5,755 bases of DNA from contig JAQGJO010000426.1 of assembly GCA_028290595.1 (NCBI GenBank), positions 1 through 5,755 on the forward strand, written 5' to 3'. The stretch comes from Hyphomicrobiales bacterium. GTDB taxonomy: Bacteria > Pseudomonadota > Alphaproteobacteria > Rhizobiales > Beijerinckiaceae. Positions 1-4,425 of the stretch are shown here, in pieces. The notes beneath the pieces are model-generated. The model did no database searches, was not told the origin of the DNA, and saw only the letters and a program-made list of their open reading frames with translations. Both the position numbers and the translations under genes were made by a program. Position 1 is the first letter of the stretch. Each line of letters begins with the position of its first letter.

Positions 1-532
1 TGGCCAGGGGATGTCCTGGCGCAACCACCGCGCCGAAGGGAACATCGATGGCGAACAATGTTCTGAGCTTGGGGTTCTGCTGCAGATTGAGCCCCAGCCC
101 CAGATCGACATCGCCGGACAGGACCGCGTTGGGAATGCCGTCGGCGAACAGGCCCTGCAGCGAGACGCGGATATAGGGATGCTCGTTTGTATAATCGTAG
201 AGGATCTTGGCGATGGGGCCTGCCGCGAAACCAAGCGTGGTGGCGATAGTGATATGGCCCTGCTTGGTGCCCTTCAAAGCATCGAGCCGCCCTCTCGCAC
301 GGTCATAGCTCTTTAGCGTTTCTCGAACGTGCTCGATCAGCACTTCGCCGGTCGCGGTCAGCCGAAGCCGCCGCGGCATGCGCTCGAAGATGTTTTCACC
401 AAGCTCCTGCTCAAGCGCGATGATCTGCCGGTTGATGGCGGTCGAGGCGACATTCAGATTGGCCGCCGCCTTGCGTATGGAACCGCATCTGGCAACCTCG
501 TCGAGGTATGACAGCATGCGCGCATGTAACAT
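1..532 (-). CDS. LysR-family transcriptional regulator, N-terminal part (cut by window edge)
   Basis: The frame is open from an ATG at 532 to the left edge, giving 177 codons of a protein that is usually about 300 residues, so the C-terminal part lies outside the window. Residues 5-64 form the winged helix-turn-helix of LysR proteins: GSIRKAAANLNVASTAINRQ (17-36) is the helix-turn-helix core, followed by ALEQELG and LTATGE at the wing. A linker helix runs to about residue 90. The periplasmic-binding-protein-like effector domain begins at GHITIATT (92-99). I chose the start at 532 because GAGGGG lies 8 nt upstream; an in-frame ATG at 517 would cut into the first helix. It is a cytoplasmic DNA-binding protein whose ligand cannot be read from this part. 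It sits co-directionally downstream of the Rid and hydrolase genes, whereas many LysR genes are divergent from their targets, so regulation of those neighbours is only a guess. Confidence 0.93.
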   Translation of the reverse strand, partial: MLHARMLSYLDEVARCGSIRKAAANLNVASTAINRQIIALEQELGENIFERMPRRLRLTATGEVLIEHVRETLKSYDRARGRLDALKGTKQGHITIATTLGFAAGPIAKILYDYTNEHPYIRVSLQGLFADGIPNAVLSGDVDLGLGLNLQQNPKLRTLFAIDVPFGAVVAPGHPLA

Positions 533-590
533 CGTCGAGACCCCTCACCGCTACATCAATCCAGAACTGGGCAGCAGGAGTGTTCAAGCA

Positions 591-675
591 AGGCGTAGGC
601 CAACGCCTAAAAATTGGGAATTCCAGCGGAGAGACTGCCGACTTAAACGGCGGAACAGCTAAAATCTTAGGCGTT
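591..675 (-). repeat. Alternative inverted repeats between the Rid gene and the LysR gene
   Basis: The 134-nt gap at 533-666 contains no credible gene. It does hold three related arms. In minus-strand reading, AACGCCTAA (675-667, ending in the Rid stop codon) is a perfect 9-nt complement of TTAGGCGTT (610-602). The core of that second arm, AGGCGT (608-603), can instead pair with ACGCCT (596-591) across a 6-nt loop. A further weak stem lies between, with arms at 653-648 and 640-635 and a 7-nt loop. No T-run follows any stem, so a classical intrinsic terminator is not supported. The short dyad at 591-608 lies about 60-75 nt before the LysR start and could also be a protein-binding site. That the pairings exist is seen directly; their role is inference. 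Confidence 0.35.
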
Positions 676-1056
676 CTTGCCTCGAAATGCCGTAATTTCG
701 ACCTCGACCTTGAACTCCGGCCGCGTAAAGCCCGACACGATGACGAGGGTCGAGGCGAAATCGCTCCCCGCGACATAGCGATCCCGCACTTTGCCATAGA
801 CGGCAAAATAGGCCCGATCGGTAACGAAGGCATTGAAGCGTACGACGTCTTCGAAACTCATATGTGCGGCTTCGAGAATCGCTTTCAGGTTCTCAAAGCA
901 GAGAATGCACTGGGCTTCGACATCGTCGGGGATGGTTCCGTCCAGTTCGGCCCCGAGTTGGCCGGACGAGACCAGCCAGTCGCCGAACGCAACCCCGTGG
1001 CTGTAACGGGCCAGGGGTTGACTGATCGTCGTCGGGTTCACGCCGGCTTTCTTCAT
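667..1056 (-). CDS. Rid (YjgF/YER057c/UK114) family protein, non-canonical active site
   Basis: The 129-residue length is typical of this small trimeric family, whose archetype RidA hydrolyses reactive enamines and imines released by PLP enzymes. Family landmarks are visible: ARYSHGV near 16-22 with the Tyr at 18, LVSSGQLG (28-35), FENLKAILEAA (54-64), DVVRFNAFVTD (70-80) and KVEVEITAF (116-124). In an ungapped comparison with my memory of E. coli RidA, the substrate-carboxylate Arg105 position falls on Thr103 in DFASTLV, while the later catalytic Glu appears to be kept as Glu118. Loss of that Arg is a trait of the Rid subfamilies that lack RidA-type deaminase activity, so I do not assign ridA. 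The start at 1056 has AAGGAA upstream at suitable spacing. The protein is cytoplasmic, with no signal peptide. It lies 57 nt after the hydrolase gene, probably in one transcript, and its translation start sits at the edge of a possible RNA stem. Confidence 0.93.
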   Translation of the reverse strand: MKKAGVNPTTISQPLARYSHGVAFGDWLVSSGQLGAELDGTIPDDVEAQCILCFENLKAILEAAHMSFEDVVRFNAFVTDRAYFAVYGKVRDRYVAGSDFASTLVIVSGFTRPEFKVEVEITAFRGKNA

Positions 1057-1099
1057 CTCGATTTCCTTCGCTACAAAACATGAAGAAGCGAATATCGAG
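1049..1099 (-). promoter_or_regulatory. Possible mRNA structure occluding the Rid-gene ribosome binding site and start codon
   Basis: In minus-strand reading, the gap between the hydrolase stop and the Rid start contains CTCGAT (1099-1094) pairing with ATCGAG (1062-1057), and inside it TTCGCT (1092-1087) pairing with AGCGAA (1072-1067). The loop is 14 nt. The Shine-Dalgarno GGAA (1066-1063) forms the internal bulge, and the outer stem ends directly at the ATG. In addition, TTCTTCAT (1087-1080), mostly in the loop, is an exact 8-nt complement of the start region ATGAAGAA (1056-1049). This allows a pseudoknot or an alternative fold. Pairing is seen directly; translational control is inferred. 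A ribosome terminating on the hydrolase at 1114 would stop about 15 nt upstream of the stem, so coupling could open it. Confidence 0.45.
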
Positions 1100-1113
1100 C
1101 CAGCCGGCCTGTT

Positions 1114-2883
1114 TCAATTCCCCGCCTGCGCCGAGGTGGTTGCTTCCAGCACTGGCAGGATCAGTTGCGACGGATTCTGTGCGTCGTGCAGGATCGTGTC
1201 CTTGCCGTTCTGCTGCGGATTATAGGGATGCGAGAAGATCGCGTCCGTTACGGCGGAATCGCCGTTGGCGAGTTCGAGGCGGATGCGGCTGCCCTTCTTG
1301 AACAGATAGGCTGTCGGCATGACCGCGATCTCGAACTTGTAGGTTTTGCCGGGCTCGATCGGCTGCGGGTTGACGTTGGTATAGTAAGGCGCGTTTTCCA
1401 GCGATTGCGCCGGATCGATCGCGCGGTGCGAGGCCATGAGCCAGCCCTTGGTGACGATGCGCGCTCGCGGCTGGATTTTCTTGGCTCGCTCGTCGTCACT
1501 CTGCGCCGACTGATCGGTCAGTTTGACGAAGAACGCCGTGTCGGGCTGGGTCGATGATGCATAGAGAACCAGCTTGATCGGCCCGGCTACTTCCATGTCG
1601 CGATCGAGCGGCGGCGTGACGAATGTCAGCACGCGGCGCGCCGGATCTGGCCGGCCATCGGGGCCAGGGCCGACGACGCCGATGCGCCAGCCGGCATCCG
1701 GATAGGCATAGACGGTCTTGTCGCCGGCGCTTGCCGGCTTGTCGGAAGACAGTTGCCCATCGTTCAGCGAGGTCACGCTGCCGCTGGGACCGGACTTCAA
1801 ATAATAGCTCTGGTAGGAAACGCCCTTGGGCGGCCAGGCGTCGGCCGTCTGGATGCGATTGCCGTTGACGACGACGTAGCGCACGGCGGGTTCGTTCTGA
1901 TACGCTGTTTGTTCGCCCTTCAGGCACCAGTCGTAGAACGGCAGCAGATATTTCTCATGGAACGCGATGCTAGCATATTCGGCAACAGCTTCGGCCACAT
2001 CGGCACCACCGAGCACGAGCAGCTTCTTCGGACCGCTGACTCTCTGGAAGCCGATGATATTGCCGTTGAGATGCAAGTCGACCTTGCCCCAGACGCCGAT
2101 CGAGAACACAGGGATTTTGACCTTGTGTAGGTTGTCGACGGCGGCACGTTCGCGCCAGAACGCGTCATAAGTCGGGTGACGGCGCATCGCGAGGGAATAG
2201 TCCCACGGCAGTTCACGCGGCTGGCCGACCTGCGGGCGCAGGTTGATGTTGCGGACGGTCGTGTTGTACCAGTAATCCGGATAGGCGCCCAGGATGCCGC
2301 CGGTGTAGGCGGACTGGCGATAGGTATCGATGTTGCCGTCATAAGGCGCGATGCAGGCGAGATGCGGCGGCGCCTGGATGGCGGCGAACCATTGCGAGCG
2401 CGCATAATAGGATTGGCCGATACCGCCGACCTTGCCGGTCGCCCACGGCTGCTTGGCGATCCATTCAACCACTTCATAGAGATCGCGCTGTTCGCGCGCA
2501 CTTTGATATTGATACTCGCCGCCGGAACGGCCGGTGCCGCGCACGTCCATGTGCACATAGGCGTAGCCATGCTCGTTGTACCAGGCGATCGGGCCGAGTT
2601 CCTGGATGGGATAGATGGCGACGGCCGGCAGGCCGTCATTGTCGAACCGATAAGGAGACGCGGCCAACAGAGCCGGCGCGCGGCTCACGTTCTTCGGCAG
2701 ATAGATCGCCGCGGCGATATTGACGCCGTCGCTCATCCTGATGTTGACGATTTTTGCGGCAACCCGCTCGTCAGCCTGCGCGGGCAAGACTTGTGCAGGC
2801 ATGACGATGATGGCAGACAGTGCGAACAAGAGGCCTTGCAGAAGACCTTGCAAAAAGACGGAGCCCCGCTGGCAAGCGCGCAT
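1114..2883 (-). CDS. Exported CocE/NonD-type (peptidase S15-like) serine hydrolase
   Basis: This 589-residue protein has the two-part layout of cocaine esterase, alpha-amino-acid ester hydrolase and X-Pro dipeptidyl peptidase relatives. Residues 1-37 are a signal peptide with a hydrophobic stretch at 13-28 and likely cleavage after AQA (35-37), so it acts in the periplasm or outside the cell. The alpha/beta-hydrolase domain starts near residue 44. DVRGTGRSGGEY (113-124) is the family signature, and GIGQSYYA (154-161) is the nucleophile elbow with Ser158. The C-terminal beta-sandwich (roughly 332-583) includes RRVLTFVTPPLDRDMEVAGP and the late motif GSRIRLELANGD. The usual GWYD and GPWSH segments carrying the catalytic Asp and His look altered (SIGVWGKVD, 261-269; LVLGGADV, 289-296). 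The start at 2883 is fixed by GGGAGGAA just upstream. The substrate is unknown: an ester or amide bond is expected from the family. It heads the probable transcript continuing into the Rid gene. Confidence 0.92.
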   Translation of the reverse strand: MRACQRGSVFLQGLLQGLLFALSAIIVMPAQVLPAQADERVAAKIVNIRMSDGVNIAAAIYLPKNVSRAPALLAASPYRFDNDGLPAVAIYPIQELGPIAWYNEHGYAYVHMDVRGTGRSGGEYQYQSAREQRDLYEVVEWIAKQPWATGKVGGIGQSYYARSQWFAAIQAPPHLACIAPYDGNIDTYRQSAYTGGILGAYPDYWYNTTVRNINLRPQVGQPRELPWDYSLAMRRHPTYDAFWRERAAVDNLHKVKIPVFSIGVWGKVDLHLNGNIIGFQRVSGPKKLLVLGGADVAEAVAEYASIAFHEKYLLPFYDWCLKGEQTAYQNEPAVRYVVVNGNRIQTADAWPPKGVSYQSYYLKSGPSGSVTSLNDGQLSSDKPASAGDKTVYAYPDAGWRIGVVGPGPDGRPDPARRVLTFVTPPLDRDMEVAGPIKLVLYASSTQPDTAFFVKLTDQSAQSDDERAKKIQPRARIVTKGWLMASHRAIDPAQSLENAPYYTNVNPQPIEPGKTYKFEIAVMPTAYLFKKGSRIRLELANGDSAVTDAIFSHPYNPQQNGKDTILHDAQNPSQLILPVLEATTSAQAGN

Positions 2884-2947
2884 CGTATTCCTCCCTAAAT
2901 CATCGTCCGGCTCTAACCTTGGGCCTCAGTCTGGCACAATTGCCCGT

Positions 2948-2961
2948 GTGCGCAAGCGCAC
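2948..2961. promoter_or_regulatory. Perfect palindrome in the divergent intergenic region, candidate operator
   Basis: GTGCGC and GCGCAC are perfect complementary arms separated by AA. They lie 65 nt upstream of the hydrolase start and directly before the proposed -35 of the rightward genes. The position suits a dimeric regulator serving one or both directions. No binding protein can be named, and a 6-nt arm in GC-rich DNA may arise by chance. Confidence 0.35.
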
Positions 2962-2990
2962 CTGACCCGAAATCGGTGATCTGTTAGAGT
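2962..2990 (+). promoter_or_regulatory. Candidate sigma70-type promoter for the exported-protein operon
   Basis: CTGACC (2962-2967) and TAGAGT (2985-2990) each match the consensus hexamers at 4 of 6 positions and are separated by exactly 17 nt. Transcription would begin near 2997, leaving a leader of about 30 nt before the ATG at 3031. The palindrome at 2948-2961 abuts the -35, and the inverted repeat at 2978-3008 covers the -10, which is a plausible regulated layout. The prediction rests on pattern only. Confidence 0.35.
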
Positions 2991-3008
2991 CCTTCCAGAC
3001 AACAGATC
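2978..3008. repeat. 8-nt perfect inverted repeat over the proposed -10 and start site
   Basis: GATCTGTT (2978-2985) is the exact reverse complement of AACAGATC (3001-3008), with a 15-nt spacer. It spans the proposed -10 and transcription start of the rightward operon. It could be an operator with half-sites about two helical turns apart (23 nt from centre to centre). A leader hairpin is less likely, because the left arm would lie upstream of the predicted transcription start. Confidence 0.4.
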
Positions 3009-3030
3009 TTTCTGAATGCCGAGATTTCCC

Positions 3031-3936
3031 ATGACCAATATTTCCGTAAAATGCCTTCTCTCCGCTCTCGTCTTTGTCGCAGCGTCAACGGCCTGGAGCG
3101 CCACGCCGGAAGAAAGCTATCTCGCCTCGCGCGACCGCCATATCCAGGCCCTGAAGAAGACTGAGAAGTCGAACTCGGAAGATGCGCAAACAAAGGCTTA
3201 TGAGAGCGCCATCGCAGACCTGGAAAAGCAGATGCAGGCCATCATCGGGCCATTCCAGATGAAGGGCGTGCCGGAGAAGGGCAAGCTCAGTCTTGAGGCA
3301 CTTTCGGACGGCGACGAAGGCTACGGCCTGCTGGACGGCATGGTCTTCTCGAACGAATCTACCGGAACAGGCGCTCTTGTCACAACGCCGGACTTGTTCA
3401 AGCGCTGGCTCGTCGCGCATCGCACTTGGTGGAAGAATAAGAATATTCCGCAGAAGGCGGACGATGCCGTGAAGACCGACACCTTCTATACGCAGGCGAT
3501 CAGCGCCGGCGCGGAGGTGCTGCGCTACGCAGACCTGCCCGTCGTCAAGCCGGAGAATGCGACATCCGTCTACGCGACGCTGACCGCGAGCACACAGGAT
3601 ACCGTTCCGCTCGTGCCCGACGAGATGTACATCACGGTCCAGCAGGACAAGCGCGTCATCATCATCAAGGCCAACGTCGAATCAAAAAACAATTCCATTC
3701 CCGTCTGCGAGACGATTTTGAAGGACTTTGAAAAGGCCCGCGACGCTGGAGCTGCCGCCCGCGAAAAATCAGGCAAAAAGCAGACCGAGAAGGAGTTTGA
3801 CGCCGAAAACAAAGCGGAAGAAGCAAGCTCTCTCAAGTTCCGGCAGTGTTATGCCAGCAAGGCACCGGACGAGGCGTTCTTCAAGCCGGTGCTGGCGCAG
3901 GCGCAGGCGCTGCTCGACAGCCTGCCGGCGAAGTAG
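3031..3936 (+). CDS. Exported protein of unknown function
   Basis: I do not recognise a family. From the ATG at 3031 the product is 301 residues. It opens with a short signal peptide (Lys7, hydrophobic 9-19, small residues to about 24), so it should be periplasmic or secreted. An in-frame ATG at 3016 would add five residues (MPRFP). Neither start has a strong ribosome binding site; I prefer 3031 because GAGA lies 6 nt upstream and the signal peptide is more compact. The mature N-terminus (25-75) is charged and looks helical. The middle has aromatic stretches such as RWLVAHRTWWKNKN and a likely beta segment MYITVQQDKRVIIIKANV. The last 80 residues are Lys/Glu/Ala-rich and helical. Cys226 and Cys273 are the only mature cysteines and could form a disulfide. 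The next gene begins 9 nt downstream and is also exported, so the two probably work together. Confidence 0.85.
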   Translation: MTNISVKCLLSALVFVAASTAWSATPEESYLASRDRHIQALKKTEKSNSEDAQTKAYESAIADLEKQMQAIIGPFQMKGVPEKGKLSLEALSDGDEGYGLLDGMVFSNESTGTGALVTTPDLFKRWLVAHRTWWKNKNIPQKADDAVKTDTFYTQAISAGAEVLRYADLPVVKPENATSVYATLTASTQDTVPLVPDEMYITVQQDKRVIIIKANVESKNNSIPVCETILKDFEKARDAGAAAREKSGKKQTEKEFDAENKAEEASSLKFRQCYASKAPDEAFFKPVLAQAQALLDSLPAK

Positions 3937-3945
3937 AGGATTGCC

Positions 3946-4371
3946 ATGACCTTCAGATCCGTCGCCGGCGCGCTCTCGCTCTTCATCGCTTTTGCCTCAG
4001 CCTCGCTCGCACAGACCGCGCCGGCGAATGATCCGCCGCAATATATGGACGAGGATTTCGCGCGCGATGTCCAGAAAGCCGTCAGCACGGGCGATGCGGC
4101 CTGGCTGGCCGATCACGCGCGCTATCCCATGAAGGCGTTCGGCAAGAAGCAGACAATGGTGATCAAGAACAGGAAGGCGTTCATCGCCAGCGCTTCCAAG
4201 ATTCTGGGACCGAAGCTGAAGGCCGCCGTTCTTGCGCAGGACCTCGAAAATCTATTCAGGAACTATCAAGGTGTCATGATCGGACAGATCCAGAATATCT
4301 GGTTCTATAACATCAGCGAAGGCGGCGAGAAGAACGACTTCAAGATCATCACGATCAACTACGACAACTAA
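3946..4371 (+). CDS. Small exported protein of unknown function, possibly NTF2-like
   Basis: This 141-residue product has a clear signal peptide (Arg4, hydrophobic 6-17, likely cleavage after SLA at 20-22). The mature part lacks cysteine. The run DVQKAVSTGDAAWLADHARY, then YPMK, then IKNRKAFIAS, then NLFRNYQGVMIGQIQNIWFY, resembles a loose pattern seen in many short periplasmic proteins of Proteobacteria that may adopt an NTF2-like cone fold. This is recollection of a pattern and not a firm family assignment. The start is well supported by AGAGGA five nt before the ATG. The 9-nt gap to the preceding exported gene indicates one operon, and the hairpin at 4390-4415 ends the unit. No catalytic motif is evident, so a binding or structural envelope role is as likely as an enzymatic one. 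Confidence 0.88.
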   Translation: MTFRSVAGALSLFIAFASASLAQTAPANDPPQYMDEDFARDVQKAVSTGDAAWLADHARYPMKAFGKKQTMVIKNRKAFIASASKILGPKLKAAVLAQDLENLFRNYQGVMIGQIQNIWFYNISEGGEKNDFKIITINYDN

Positions 4372-4389
4372 GCCTGCGCTCCCTCTGAA

Positions 4390-4415
4390 TCCTTCTCCCG
4401 TTTACGGGAGAAGGA
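4390..4415. terminator. Strong hairpin between convergent genes, probable bidirectional transcript end
   Basis: An 11-bp perfect stem (arms 4390-4400 and 4405-4415, CCTTCTCCCG paired with CGGGAGAAGG plus a closing T-A pair) has the tetraloop TTTA. It lies 19 nt after the stop of the small exported gene and 10 nt beyond the stop of the convergent helicase gene. No T-run follows on either strand, so it is not a textbook intrinsic terminator. It may protect 3' ends or act with Rho. Palindromes of this CCTTCTCCCG/CGGGAGAAGG type are frequent between genes in Rhizobiales, from general knowledge, so it may also be a copy of a dispersed palindromic repeat. Confidence 0.7.
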
Positions 4416-4425
4416 AGTCGCGCTT

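Noticed and set aside
582..587. TTGAAC on the minus strand as a -35 for the LysR gene
   Set aside because: No acceptable -10 lies 16-18 nt downstream.
411..833. 140-codon minus-strand frame crossing the gap between the Rid and LysR genes
   Set aside because: It overlaps both conserved genes in another frame and has low-complexity Arg/Ser/Pro composition.
508..1083. 191-codon plus-strand frame over the LysR-Rid gap and the Rid gene
   Set aside because: It is antisense to the clear Rid gene and runs into the LysR start region, and its translation has no plausible domain.
2176..2898. 240-codon open frame on the plus strand opposite the hydrolase gene
   Set aside because: It lies antisense to a well-supported gene, its translation shows no recognisable domain and it is typical of mirror frames in GC-rich DNA.
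2935..2940. TTGTGC on the minus strand as a -35 for the hydrolase gene
   Set aside because: At 17-nt spacing the matching -10 is TTAGAG, a poor match, so I do not claim a promoter there.
2932..2943. TGGCAC followed by TTGC, resembling a sigma54 promoter
   Set aside because: The GG and GC elements are only 9 nt apart, where sigma54 promoters need 12, so the spacing is wrong.
3085..3420. 111-codon minus-strand frame opposite the first exported-protein gene
   Set aside because: The plus-strand frame has a signal peptide and an operon partner, so the opposite frame is a shadow.
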